A DNA stretch of 64,000 nt. Source: JBBQVS01 sp964250805 (GTDB lineage: Bacteria > Chloroflexota > Ktedonobacteria > Ktedonobacterales > Ktedonobacteraceae). The translations under genes and the position numbers were made by a program. Positions 51,694 to 63,290 of the stretch are shown here, in pieces (the first letter of the stretch is position 1; every line of letters begins with the position of its first letter). The notes beneath the pieces are model-generated. The model ran no database searches and was not told the DNA's origin. It saw only the letters and a program-made list of their open reading frames with translations. The stretch is taken from positions 11,876 to 75,875 of the forward strand of contig CAXUHG010000010.1 of NCBI GenBank assembly GCA_964250805.1. The letters run 5' to 3'.

Positions 51694-52470
51694 TCAGCTA
51701 TTCCTATATTGTACTACAATAAAGAAACGATGATGATGGACATCAATATAGCCTTGTTCCTGAATTCTATTGTGTATTGCTATCAACTTCTCGAAGTATT
51801 TTTCAATAGAAAAGTCGGGAATTTGCCAGGGAATTGCTTTGAGATAATAAACGATGGCACCGACATCGAAAAAACGAGTTATAGGTCGTTCCTCTTTTTG
51901 CTCGACAATGTGCCCTCCAGCCTCTTGCATCTCTTTAACAGCACGTTCAAGAGTCGAGCCATGATAAGGATATTCTCCTGCATCAAAAAGCGTATTGAGG
52001 TCAGCTAAATTCTCGCCACCGACTTGCTGCGTGATAAATTGGTGCCCAGGTTTCAGAATACGCAATACCTCACGAGGTGCATAATACTCATGCCGATTGA
52101 TAATCAAATCAAACTGTCCATCCTCAAAGGGCAGATGTTGGTTGTCTTCGCTAATATCAACGACCTTCACACCCAGTGGCTCAAGCCTCTGCCTGGCAAT
52201 TGGGATATTCGGGACGTAGCCTTCGGTTGCCCACGTTTGTGTAGGCAAAGGTTGAAGTCCTGCTAATCTCTCGCCGCCACCCGTTCCCATATCTAACATA
52301 GATTGTATATTATATTTAGCCCAGATAACTCTAGCCGTATAGCTCCACGACAAAGGAGCCTCAATCATTCTTTCCGTACCTGTAATATATGAAAAGTCCC
52401 AGCCAGAGAACGGATGTCCAGCTTCCGTCATCAAATAATTGAAAAGGTCTTCATTGCTGATGTTAGCCAT
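51694..52470 (-). CDS. Class I SAM-dependent methyltransferase
   Basis: 258 residues. N-terminal helical part, then the SAM site MLDMGTGGGERLAGL, acidic DISEDNQHLPFEDGQFDLII (motif II-III) and ILKPGHQFITQQVGG. Typical type-11 methyltransferase; the target is unknown. ATG 52470 with AGGAG about 12 bases before (a TTG one codon upstream is closer). Upstream of hicB on the same strand. Confidence 0.88.
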   Translation of the reverse strand: MANISNEDLFNYLMTEAGHPFSGWDFSYITGTERMIEAPLSWSYTARVIWAKYNIQSMLDMGTGGGERLAGLQPLPTQTWATEGYVPNIPIARQRLEPLGVKVVDISEDNQHLPFEDGQFDLIINRHEYYAPREVLRILKPGHQFITQQVGGENLADLNTLFDAGEYPYHGSTLERAVKEMQEAGGHIVEQKEERPITRFFDVGAIVYYLKAIPWQIPDFSIEKYFEKLIAIHNRIQEQGYIDVHHHRFFIVVQYRNS

Positions 52471-52532
52471 CAAATTTCTTTCTCCTCGTCTCTTTTGAAT
52501 GAGGAATCAGCTATCCCTATTCTACCCCATCA

Positions 52533-52566
52533 AAGCAGGGAGACCGCAAGGGTCTCCCCTACATAT
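52533..52566. repeat. REP unit, subfamily C
   Basis: CAGGGAGACCGCAAGGGTCT then CCCCTACAT, the inverse of the GTAGGGGAGACC unit. Confidence 0.8.
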
Positions 52567-52587
52567 AGAGGTTCGTTCAATGCAAAA

Positions 52588-52615
52588 CGCTAGCAGACCT
52601 TGCGGTCTGCTAGCG
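52588..52615. repeat. Hairpin sharing the subfamily C core
   Basis: CGCTAGCAGACC - TTGC - GGTCTGCTAGCG, a perfect 12-bp stem with the same AGACC/TTGC/GGTCT core. It ends at the N gap. Confidence 0.65.
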
Positions 52616-52625
52616 NNNNNNNNNN
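52616..52625. other. Assembly gap (10 Ns)
   Basis: Run of N directly after a hairpin. The right flank (CTTTTTGGTCTAAAG) looks unrelated. Confidence 0.9.
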
Positions 52626-52654
52626 CTTTTTGGTCTAAAGTTAACGCATATGGG

Positions 52655-52740
52655 GGCTACCCTACTATACACGACGTGCGCGCTTCGCGCGTTCGATATA
52701 GTAGGGACTCGCCCCTTGTGGGCGTCCGTCCGTTTCTCCA
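52655..52740. repeat. REP/BIME element, subfamily D
   Basis: Right unit GTAGGGACTCGCCCCTTGTG then GGCG: stem CGCCC/GGGCG, CTTGT loop. Left inverse unit reads GTAGGGTAGCCCCCATA. Between them is GCGCGCTTCGCGCG. Confidence 0.7.
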
Positions 52741-52783
52741 TCAGCACGCCTGATGAATAAATACGATTTCTAAAATTTTCCTC

Positions 52784-52812
52784 TTGCATCTCTCCCAATG
52801 ATGTTGTATTAT
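52784..52812 (+). promoter_or_regulatory. groESL promoter
   Basis: TTGCAT (52784), 17-base spacer, TATTAT (52807-52812). Transcription would begin at the CIRCE element. Confidence 0.65.
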
Positions 52813-52819
52813 AACAGTG

Positions 52820-52846
52820 TTCGCACTCTCACGACGAGAGTGCTAA
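52820..52846 (+). promoter_or_regulatory. CIRCE operator (HrcA site)
   Basis: TTCGCACTC - 9 bases - GAGTGCTAA, two departures from a perfect CIRCE (TTAGCACTC-N9-GAGTGCTAA). It lies right after the -10 box, so HrcA is expected to repress groESL and release it on heat shock. Confidence 0.92.
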
Positions 52847-52917
52847 ATATTTACCATTAAGGTAAACTGTCTACCTTCTTGAAGATACACAAAATTATAG
52901 ACAGGGAGGAACATCGT

Positions 52918-53220
52918 ATGTCAACAGTAAGCGTAAAAATCCGTCCAATGGGCGACCGTCTGGTCGTGAAGGCATCGGAGCGCGAGACCACAACTAAGAG
53001 CGGCATCGTTCTACCGGATACCGCCAAAGAGAAGCCCCAGGAGGGCGAGGTGCTAGCGGTCGGTCCTGGCAAGGTCCTCGACAACGGCAAGCGTAGCACG
53101 CTTGAGGTACAGGCGGGACAGCGTGTGCTGTTCGCCAAGTACGCAGGTACCGAGGTTAAGATCGACGGAGAAGATTATCTCATTCTCCGCGAGAGCGATA
53201 TCATGGGTATCGTCGAATAG
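52918..53220 (+). CDS. groES: Co-chaperonin GroES
   Basis: GroES (100 aa) caps the GroEL barrel. It has the conserved start VKIRPMGDRLVVKASERE, the mobile loop TTKSGIVLPDTAKEKPQEGEV, and the end YAGTEVKIDGEDYLILRESDIMGIV. AGGGAGGA lies 7 bases before ATG 52918. First gene of the CIRCE-controlled operon; a REP pair separates it from groEL. Confidence 0.98.
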   Translation: MSTVSVKIRPMGDRLVVKASERETTTKSGIVLPDTAKEKPQEGEVLAVGPGKVLDNGKRSTLEVQAGQRVLFAKYAGTEVKIDGEDYLILRESDIMGIVE

Positions 53221-53231
53221 CGACAAATCTA

Positions 53232-53313
53232 GTGTACAGGGAGACCGCAAGGGTCTCCCCTACACGTAGGGAAACACAATATGTGGGGAGACCCTTGCGG
53301 TCTCCCTGTACAC
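53232..53313. repeat. REP/BIME element, subfamily C, inside the groESL operon
   Basis: Arms of 29 bp pair perfectly (53232-53260 and 53285-53313) with two GGAGACC/GGTCTCC units. The two core units face outward and the GTAG foot is present on the left unit. Falls between groES and groEL, so both genes must be read through or processed around it. Confidence 0.85.
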
Positions 53314-53357
53314 AGCATCTACGATAAGCGAAATTTGTTTTAATAGGAGAATACATC

Positions 53358-55001
<1,644 letters not shown>

Positions 55002-55007
55002 TCTTAC

Positions 55008-55061
55008 ATTCAGAACAAACAAGAAGCGGAGGCATGCCTCCGCTTCTTGTTTGTTCTGAAT
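55008..55061. terminator. Perfect 54-bp palindrome ending groESL
   Basis: Bases 55008-55034 are the exact reverse complement of 55035-55061, no loop (centre GGCATGCC). Starts 6 bases after the groEL stop. Confidence 0.75.
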
Positions 55062-55171
55062 ATTCTATAACCCCTAGCACTTTGCTCGCTGCTTCGTGTA
55101 GAATGTCTGCATGACACGAAACACCCGATGTTGGCTTTATCAGCATTGGGCAGCGAGCGAAGGGAGCCACA

Positions 55172-56923
55172 ATGGGCGATCTCTGGCGAGCATTAGGGTA
55201 TTTACGCAAATATTGGTTGACAACGACAGGTGCATTTCTATGCCTACTTCTTGTAACCGCAGCCAACCTCGTTAGTCCTCAAATTCTACGTATCGTTATC
55301 GACCAGGGCATCAGCGCGAAAAATTTGAGCGTGATTATCTACACATCGCTTGGTCTGCTCGCGGTTGCCGTCGTGCGCGACCTCGCCACCTTCGGACAGG
55401 GCTATTGGAGCGAGAAAGCTAGTCAGAGCGCGGCCTACGATATGCGTAACGCGATCTTCTCTCAGCTTGAACGCCTCAGCTTTAGCTATCATGATAAAGC
55501 GCAGACGGGTCAACTCATGACACGTGTCACAAGCGATGTCGATACGGTGCGCGCTTTTACGGGTGCTGGTGTCTTACAACTGCTGAACGCCGTCGTGATG
55601 CTGATAGGTAGTGCCACGATTCTATTGATTTCTAACTGGCGTCTGGCTTTATTAGCACTGCTTATGATTCCGCTTATTTTCGCTGTGTTCTTTGTCTTCC
55701 TAACACGCGTGGGGCCGCACTTTCGCGTTGTGCAACAAAAGCTGGGCAACCTCAACACTATTTTGCAGGAAAACCTCGCGGGTGTGCGCGTCGTCAAAGC
55801 CTTTGTGCGTGAGCCATACGAGCAGAAACGCTATCTTGCCGCCAATGATGATTTGCTCCAGGAAAACATCGGCATTGTCCGTAGCTCCTCGTTCGCCTTT
55901 CCGCTTATCTTTTTTATCTCGAATCTCGGTACTCTTGCCGTCATCTGGTTTGGAGGTACACAGGTCATTGGTGGCAGTATGAGCATTGGCACATTGGTAG
56001 CCTTCAATAGCTACCTCAGCTTTCTCTTGATGCCCGTCTTCATTCTCGGTAGTACTCTCACCTCAATTACACAGGCGGGTGCATCCGCTCATCGCGTCTT
56101 CGAGGTTGTTGATGCACCCATCGAGGTCAAAGACGCACCCGACGCTATAACATTGCTCCCCTTAAAGGGCAATGTGCGCTTTGACCATGTGAAGTTCCGC
56201 TACGCTGGCAGCGAGACGGTGACGCTCGACGATATCTCGTTTTCAGTTCAACCAGGGCAAACGGTTGCAATCCTGGGACGAACAGGTTCGGGTAAATCGA
56301 GCATTATCAATCTCATTCCGCGCTTCTACGACGTGAGCGATGGGAGCGTGTTGGTTGACGAACACGATGTACGCTCGGTCAAGCTCGCAAGTTTGCGCTC
56401 ACAAATCGGCATTGTTCTGCAGGAGACGAACCTGTTTAGCGGCACCATTCGTGACAATATCGCCTATGGTCGTCCCAGTGCGACACAGGCAGAGGTTGAG
56501 GCGGCGGCACAAGCGGCACAGGCGCACAACTTTATCATAGGCTTTCCCACTGGCTACGATACGCTCGTCGGTGAGCGCGGCGTGGGACTCAGCGGCGGAC
56601 AGAAGCAGCGTATCGCCATTGCGCGTGCGCTCTTGCTCGATCCCGCCCTACTCATCCTCGACGATAGTACCTCGGCGGTCGATGCTGAGACCGAATACCA
56701 GATTCAACAGGCTTTGCAACACCTGCTAAAGGGGCGAACATCATTCATCATCGCACAACGCATTAGCACGGTTCGCAACGCAGACCTGATTTTACTGATC
56801 GACGGCGGCAAACTTGTGGCGCAGGGCACGAACGAAGAGCTAGAGAAGACCAGTGGCCTGTACAACGAACTGCTTGAATCACAGTTGATGAATAACGAAC
56901 AATTGGCTGCTGTGGGAGCATGA
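55172..56923 (+). CDS. ABC exporter half, degenerate ATP site
   Basis: 583 residues. Six-helix membrane domain (about 1-320), then NBD with Walker A LGRTGSGKSS (about 367-376), signature LSGGQ and Walker B LLILDDSTSAVD, where Asp stands for the catalytic Glu, and Gln in place of the switch His (IIAQRIST). This is the pattern of the non-hydrolysing half of heterodimeric exporters such as TM287/288 or BmrC. Its partner is the next gene, and the two are separated by a REP element. Confidence 0.92.
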   Translation: MGDLWRALGYLRKYWLTTTGAFLCLLLVTAANLVSPQILRIVIDQGISAKNLSVIIYTSLGLLAVAVVRDLATFGQGYWSEKASQSAAYDMRNAIFSQLERLSFSYHDKAQTGQLMTRVTSDVDTVRAFTGAGVLQLLNAVVMLIGSATILLISNWRLALLALLMIPLIFAVFFVFLTRVGPHFRVVQQKLGNLNTILQENLAGVRVVKAFVREPYEQKRYLAANDDLLQENIGIVRSSSFAFPLIFFISNLGTLAVIWFGGTQVIGGSMSIGTLVAFNSYLSFLLMPVFILGSTLTSITQAGASAHRVFEVVDAPIEVKDAPDAITLLPLKGNVRFDHVKFRYAGSETVTLDDISFSVQPGQTVAILGRTGSGKSSIINLIPRFYDVSDGSVLVDEHDVRSVKLASLRSQIGIVLQETNLFSGTIRDNIAYGRPSATQAEVEAAAQAAQAHNFIIGFPTGYDTLVGERGVGLSGGQKQRIAIARALLLDPALLILDDSTSAVDAETEYQIQQALQHLLKGRTSFIIAQRISTVRNADLILLIDGGKLVAQGTNEELEKTSGLYNELLESQLMNNEQLAAVGA

Positions 56924-56943
56924 TTATCAAGGCGAGAATATTT

Positions 56944-57067
56944 CGTAGGAACCGATTTATCGCGTCCAGGCGCAATGAATTGCGCGAAACCTTGTCGTTT
57001 CAGCTTAACGGAGGAAAAGGTACTCGCGTGATAAATCACGCCTCGGACGCGATAAATCGGTCCCTAC
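56944..57067. repeat. REP/BIME element, subfamily A
   Basis: Ends CGTAGGAACCGATTTATCGC and the inverse of GTAGGGACCGATTTATCGCG, 124 bp. Inner dyads GCGCAATGAATTGCGC and GCGTGATAAATCACGC. Lies between the two exporter halves. Confidence 0.85.
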
Positions 57068-57115
57068 AAAATATCGTTTTTTGCACATTCGTCAAACATT
57101 AAAGGACGTACACCA

Positions 57116-58929
<1,814 letters not shown>

Positions 58930-58933
<4 letters not shown>

Positions 58934-59080
58934 AAAGATAGGAGTTGTTGGGGGGGGCTGTGAAGAGGGGCTGGTTGGCACGCGACGACCACATGTATTT
59001 GAGTAGNNNNNNNNNNCTCTTCGCTCCTCCCCCAACAAAACCCCCCCCACCCCCCCCCCCCACAACTCCTATCTTTTTAC
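58930..59080. repeat. Inverted repeat with assembly gap, shared by convergent genes
   Basis: GTAAAAAGATAGGAGTTGT (58930) pairs with ACAACTCCTATCTTTTTAC (59062-59080). The exporter stop and the ACT-gene stop are both in the arms. The middle has G and C homopolymer runs and a 10-N gap (59007-59016), so it is poorly resolved. A T-rich end suggests a bidirectional terminator. Confidence 0.7.
59007..59016. other. Assembly gap (10 Ns)
   Basis: Run of N within the inverted repeat 58930-59080, next to C-rich homopolymers. Confidence 0.9.
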
Positions 59081-59458
59081 CTCATGTCCTGCACGTACCA
59101 GCACCTGAACGGTGCGCTCAAGATCGTTCTCTTTAACCAGAACGTGATCGGTCTCGTAGGTTGCAATGGCGAGGACGCTAATGCTCGACTCCGCAAGCGG
59201 GTTGGCAAGCAAAATATGGAGACCCGATACCGAAAAGTCGAATTTGCCTTCAACCTTCATACAACGCCAGCCGCGTTCAGCCAACACACCGTCAATCGGC
59301 ACGTTTTCTTGTAAGCACACAACGGAAAGTTCTGAGCGAGTACGAGTCAGTGAAATGAAATCATCGCCTATCAAGGCCCAGTTGGGAATAGGGCCGTTGG
59401 GATCGAGACGGCAAACGGCGTAGGTCTGCGGCAAAACCACGAGTGTCAACTTCTGCAT
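59069..59458 (-). CDS. ACT-domain protein
   Basis: 129 residues made of paired ACT-like modules: QKLTLVVLPQTYAVCRLDPN, FISLTRTRSELSVVCLQENV and FSVSGLHILLANPLAESSIS, IATYETDHVLVKENDL. Similar to ACT_7 domain proteins that bind amino acids or other ligands; ligand unknown. I start at ATG 59458, AAGGGAAG upstream; a longer frame (to 59551) lacks support. Its stop lies in the inverted repeat. Confidence 0.85.
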   Translation of the reverse strand: MQKLTLVVLPQTYAVCRLDPNGPIPNWALIGDDFISLTRTRSELSVVCLQENVPIDGVLAERGWRCMKVEGKFDFSVSGLHILLANPLAESSISVLAIATYETDHVLVKENDLERTVQVLVRAGHEVKR

Positions 59459-59598
59459 GAATCTTCCCTTGTCTTCTCCCTTTTTTCCGCGCAGATGGTT
59501 CTCTTTACGTTGCACCATTGCACGCATAGAAGACGGAGCAGAGGTATTCAATGCGACCTACATTGGCCTGACACTTGAGCAGAGCAAAAGGGAATGTG

Positions 59599-59669
59599 AA
59601 AGTGTCTTCCTGTATCAGCATTCTATCACATTGTAGTTGTAATACAATGCTTATACAGGAAGACACTTT
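59599..59669. terminator. Hairpin after accB
   Basis: AAAGTGTCTTCCTGTAT (59599) pairs with ATACAGGAAGACACTTT (59653-59669), 37-base loop with TTGTAGTTGTAATACAA-type subdyad. Starts 3 bases past the accB stop. Confidence 0.65.
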
Positions 59670-59672
59670 GTG

Positions 59673-60158
59673 CTACAGCGGTTCGATGCGTACCAGCACA
59701 TCGCCTTTTTGCACGACATCGCCACTGGTGGCGGTCATAGCTACAACACGTCCAGACACATCGGCCTGAATCTCATTGAAGACCTTCATGGCCTCAATGA
59801 GCGCAACCACCTGCCCAACATGCACGATATCTCCTATTCCGACAAAGGGTGGCGTGGTTGGTGAGGCCGCTGCATAATAAACACCCGTTAGTGGTGCGGC
59901 AACGCCAACGCTCTTGTCAACTTTGGCTGGAGGAGTGCTTGCAACGGGAGGTTGAGCCACCACGCTTGTCTGCCCGTTTTGCATCGCACCGACCACTTGC
60001 TGTGTTGGCGCGGAGGACACCATCACCATGCCGGGGTTACGCCGAATGACCAGTTCAGTTCCCGCCTCGGTCAATTCCAGTTCGCTAATCGTGCTGCCTT
60101 CGAGTACGGAAATCAACTCCTCGACCCGCGCTAGCCACGATGTCTTTTCTACATCCAT
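59673..60158 (-). CDS. accB: Biotin carboxyl carrier protein of acetyl-CoA carboxylase
   Basis: 161 residues. An N-terminal helical region (VEELISVLEGSTISELELTEAGTELVIRR), an Ala/Pro linker, and a C-terminal biotinyl domain with the biotin-acceptor Lys in IEAMKVFNEI. I start at ATG 60158 (AAGGTAG upstream); the frame stays open into the neighbouring REP element, so a longer start is artefactual. Its partner accC lies 1.7 kb upstream, with fabF and REP elements between. Confidence 0.95.
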   Translation of the reverse strand: MDVEKTSWLARVEELISVLEGSTISELELTEAGTELVIRRNPGMVMVSSAPTQQVVGAMQNGQTSVVAQPPVASTPPAKVDKSVGVAAPLTGVYYAAASPTTPPFVGIGDIVHVGQVVALIEAMKVFNEIQADVSGRVVAMTATSGDVVQKGDVLVRIEPL

Positions 60159-60193
60159 ACGAAATTCTACCTTGTTTACAACATACAACATTT

Positions 60194-60328
60194 CGTAGGG
60201 ACCAGATGTATCGCGTCCGTTGCTCAATTCATTGAGCGAGATTCTTGTTAAACCGTGTATACAAGACATTTCGGATATGATCTCGCGTGATAAATCACGC
60301 GGCGGACGCGATACATCTGGTCCCTACG
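60194..60328. repeat. REP/BIME element, subfamily A
   Basis: Ends CGTAGGGACCAGATGTATCG and exact inverse, 135 bp. Inner dyads GCTCAATTCATTGAGC and GCGTGATAAATCACGC. Lies between fabF and accB. Confidence 0.87.
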
Positions 60329-60346
60329 AATAGGGGTGTTTTAATA

Positions 60347-61585
60347 TTATTCGGTATAGCGTTTGAAGATCAAACAGGTATTGTGTCCACCAAAGCCCAT
60401 CGAGGTGCAGGCAGCAACATCAACTTTGGCGTGTCTTGCCTCGTTTGGCACGTAGTCGAGGTCACACTCAGGGTCGGGATGATGCAGGTTGATGGTTGGC
60501 GGAATGACTCCTGTGAGAATGGATTGAATAGAGACGACCGCGCCAACCGCGCCAGCCGCCCCCAATGTATGACCAATCATCGACTTGGTGCCGCTGATTT
60601 GTAGTTTGTGTGCATAGTCGCCAAAAACAGTTTTGATGGCTTGTGTCTCGCTACGATCATTATAGGGTGTCGAGGTCGCGTGTGCGTTATAGTAGTCGAT
60701 CTGCTCAGGTTGTAGTCCTGACTTCTGGATGGCGCGGCGAATCGCTCGTACAAGACCAGAGCCACCAGGAGCAGGTTCGGTAACGTGGTGCGCATCGCCT
60801 GTAGAGCCATAACCTACCATCTCAGCAAGGATGGTCGCGCCGCGTGCCTTCGCGAATTCCAGGTCTTCAAGGATCAGCATTGCCGAGCCTTCACCCATCA
60901 CAAAACCGTCACGCGTGGCATCGAACGGACGACTCGCACCCTGTGGGTCGTCGTTGCGCCGTGATAGGGCGTGCATATTGTCAAAGGCTGCCATCGCTAT
61001 TGGCGTCACGGCTTTTTCAGCACCGCCCGCGATCATCGCCTTGGCATCGCCACGCCGAATCGTCTCCCACGCCTCGCCAATCGTGTTACCACTGGTGGCA
61101 CAGGCGGAGACCGCCGCCCAGTTGGGACCGCGCGCACCCGTCAAAATGGAGACGATACCAGGGGCACCGTCGATAATCATCATGTTGATGAAGAAGGGGC
61201 TGATGCGGTCTGGACCCTTGTCGTGTAGTACGCGAAACTGGTCGTGCAGCGTTACCAGCCCACCGATGCCGCTACCTATGTACACACCGATATCGTCGGC
61301 GTTCTCATCCGTAATTTCAAGCTTCGCCTGTGCGAGTGCCTGCTTGCTGGTAGCAATGGCAAGCAACTCATAAGGGTCGTTACGCCGTAACTCTTTGCGA
61401 TCCACATAGGGCGCGGCATCAAAATCTTTGATCTGACCCGCGAAATGCACACGAAAATTGCTGGTATCATAGGCTGTAATCTCACCCACACCCGATTTGC
61501 CCTGACATAACGCCTCCCACGACGACGTCAGATCGTTTCCTACTGAGGTCACAAGCCCAATTCCCGTTACAACGACACGCGACAT
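60347..61585 (-). CDS. fabF: 3-oxoacyl-ACP synthase II
   Basis: KAS II extends acyl-ACP with malonyl-ACP. 412 residues: VVVTGIGLVTSVGNDL, nucleophile Cys in AVSACATSGN (usual AC-A-x-A), DAMIAGGAEKAVTP-like AMIAGGAE, His residues in YNAHATSTPYND and MIGHTLGAAG, plus the Lys in GTKSMIGHT. AAGGAG upstream. Part of a minus-strand set with accC upstream and accB downstream. Confidence 0.96.
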   Translation of the reverse strand: MSRVVVTGIGLVTSVGNDLTSSWEALCQGKSGVGEITAYDTSNFRVHFAGQIKDFDAAPYVDRKELRRNDPYELLAIATSKQALAQAKLEITDENADDIGVYIGSGIGGLVTLHDQFRVLHDKGPDRISPFFINMMIIDGAPGIVSILTGARGPNWAAVSACATSGNTIGEAWETIRRGDAKAMIAGGAEKAVTPIAMAAFDNMHALSRRNDDPQGASRPFDATRDGFVMGEGSAMLILEDLEFAKARGATILAEMVGYGSTGDAHHVTEPAPGGSGLVRAIRRAIQKSGLQPEQIDYYNAHATSTPYNDRSETQAIKTVFGDYAHKLQISGTKSMIGHTLGAAGAVGAVVSIQSILTGVIPPTINLHHPDPECDLDYVPNEARHAKVDVAACTSMGFGGHNTCLIFKRYTE

Positions 61586-61631
61586 ATTGTATCTCCTTCT
61601 TGTGTATTATGCATATGAATTGAGGGAAAGA

Positions 61632-61725
61632 ACGGACGACCAAAAGGGTCGTGCCCTACTATACACCGTGTGGACGCGCGAAGCGCGTATAGTATAGTAG
61701 GGAAGCCCCTTGTGGGCTTCCGTCT
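61632..61725. repeat. REP/BIME element, subfamily D
   Basis: Left inverse unit reads GTAGGGCACGACCCTTTTGG then TCGT; right unit GTAGGGAAGCCCCTTGTGGG then CTT. Stems ACGACC/GGTCGT and AAGCCC/GGGCTT differ yet both close, loops CTTTT and CTTGT. Central GCGCGAAGCGCG. Confidence 0.85.
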
Positions 61726-61834
61726 GCTCCCATCCACTTCCGTCCGCTTTCCCTTCCGCCACCATCCACCAATGTTCGTTTTATTTTAATTGTTTGCCCT
61801 TGCCGCATCACGTTGTGCAACATTCGCGCAAGTA

Positions 61835-63184
61835 TCATATCCCCAGCGACGCCGACTCCTCCTGAATGAACCGCGTGTAAGTTTCGCCGCTGAGGAAGAC
61901 GGGATGTTTCAGCAGGCGTTGATGGAACGGGATTGTGGTGGTAAGTCCTTCAATCACATATTCATCGAGTGCGCGTTGCATCCGTGCAATAGCCTCGTCG
62001 CGTGTATCGGCCCAGACAATCAGTTTCGACAGTAACGAGTCGTAGTGTGGCGGCACCTCGTAGCCCGCGAACAGGTGGCTATCGACGCGTACTCCTGGCC
62101 CTCCTGGTGGCAGGTAGCGTTCGACTGTCCCCGTTTGTGGGCGAAAATCGTTGTCGGCATCCTCTGCCGTGATGCGACACTCGATGGCATGCCCCTTAAA
62201 TTGAACCGCATCTTGCTTGAGTTGCATGCGCATACCGAACGCGATGCGTATCTGCTCCTTCACAAGATCAAGTGCCGTTACCAACTCCGTTACGGGATGC
62301 TCGACCTGTAGACGCGTGTTCATCTCCATGAAGTAGAAACGGTTCTGCTCATCTACAAGAAACTCTAATGTGCCTGCATTACGATAGCCAACTTTTTGCA
62401 CCGCGCGTATCGCCTTCATACCAATATCATCGCGTACCTTTCGCGGTAAAAGCGGACTTGGCGACTCTTCCACCACTTTCTGGTTACGGCGCTGACACGA
62501 ACAGTTGCGCTCACCAAGATGCACGCCATTGCCGTGATTATCGACCAGCACCTGAATCTCGATGTGCCGTGCGCGTTCCAGATAGCGTTCAAAATAGATG
62601 CCATCGTCGCGGAATGCTTCGCGCACCTCGTTCTGTGCGAGCGTAAAGACGCGCTCTAGCTCGTCGGCACGTCTCACCAGACGAATGCCGCGCCCCCCAC
62701 CGCCCGCAACGGCCTTGAGCATTAGCGGATAGCCAATCTCCTTCGCGGCATCCTGTGCCTCGGCAACGGTACGCAACACAGGCGTTCCCGGCAGCATTGG
62801 TAGACCAGCCTTCGCCATCGCCTGTCGAGCCGACACCTTGTCGCCCATTACCGACATCACCGCCGCCGATGGTCCAATAAAGGTTATATTGACATCAGCG
62901 CATATCTCGGCAAAGCTTGTATTCTCCGATAGGAAGCCATAGCCAGGGTGAATAGCCTCGGCATTAGAAATAAGGGCGGCACTGATAATATTGGGTATAT
63001 TGAGATAACTTTTACTGCTCGGTCCCGGTCCGATACAGATGCGCTCATCCGCCATGCGTACAGGCAACGAGTCGCGGTCTGCCTCCGAATGAGCGATAAC
63101 GCTGAGAATGCCCATCTCACGACAGGCGCGAATAACACGTAGCGCGATCTCGCCACGATTTGCAATCAAAATTTTACGAAACAT
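61835..63184 (-). CDS. accC: Biotin carboxylase of acetyl-CoA carboxylase
   Basis: Carboxylates the biotin of BCCP with ATP and bicarbonate. 449 residues, normal length: FRKILIANRGEIALRVIRACREMG, GYGFLSEN, MLKAVAGGGGRGI (ATP loop), the NCSCQRRNQKVVEESPSP segment and EMNTRLQVEHPVTE. I start at ATG 63184; an upstream ATG 13 codons away gives a non-family extension. Divergent from recX. Confidence 0.97.
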   Translation of the reverse strand: MFRKILIANRGEIALRVIRACREMGILSVIAHSEADRDSLPVRMADERICIGPGPSSKSYLNIPNIISAALISNAEAIHPGYGFLSENTSFAEICADVNITFIGPSAAVMSVMGDKVSARQAMAKAGLPMLPGTPVLRTVAEAQDAAKEIGYPLMLKAVAGGGGRGIRLVRRADELERVFTLAQNEVREAFRDDGIYFERYLERARHIEIQVLVDNHGNGVHLGERNCSCQRRNQKVVEESPSPLLPRKVRDDIGMKAIRAVQKVGYRNAGTLEFLVDEQNRFYFMEMNTRLQVEHPVTELVTALDLVKEQIRIAFGMRMQLKQDAVQFKGHAIECRITAEDADNDFRPQTGTVERYLPPGGPGVRVDSHLFAGYEVPPHYDSLLSKLIVWADTRDEAIARMQRALDEYVIEGLTTTIPFHQRLLKHPVFLSGETYTRFIQEESASLGI

Positions 63185-63290
63185 AGCTACAGGACGGACA
63201 ACCCCCGCCCACTCCTCTCGCATAGCACCTTTCCCTCAACGCGTGAGGGTATGTAGGAAATTATATCATATGGAGTGGTACAATATCCCC

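Larger units (their letters stand above)
52471..52783. other. Mixed REP cluster with an assembly gap
   Basis: Holds a subfamily C unit, a hairpin with its core, a 10-N gap and a subfamily D element before the groES promoter. No gene seen. Confidence 0.6.

Noticed and set aside
53232..53313. groES-groEL spacer hairpin as the operon terminator
   Set aside because: No promoter is visible before groEL and the same unit occurs elsewhere as a REP; the operon terminator is the palindrome at 55008.
60159..60269. Longer accB start reaching into the REP element
   Set aside because: The extra residues are REP sequence, and the ATG at 60158 has its own ribosome-binding site.
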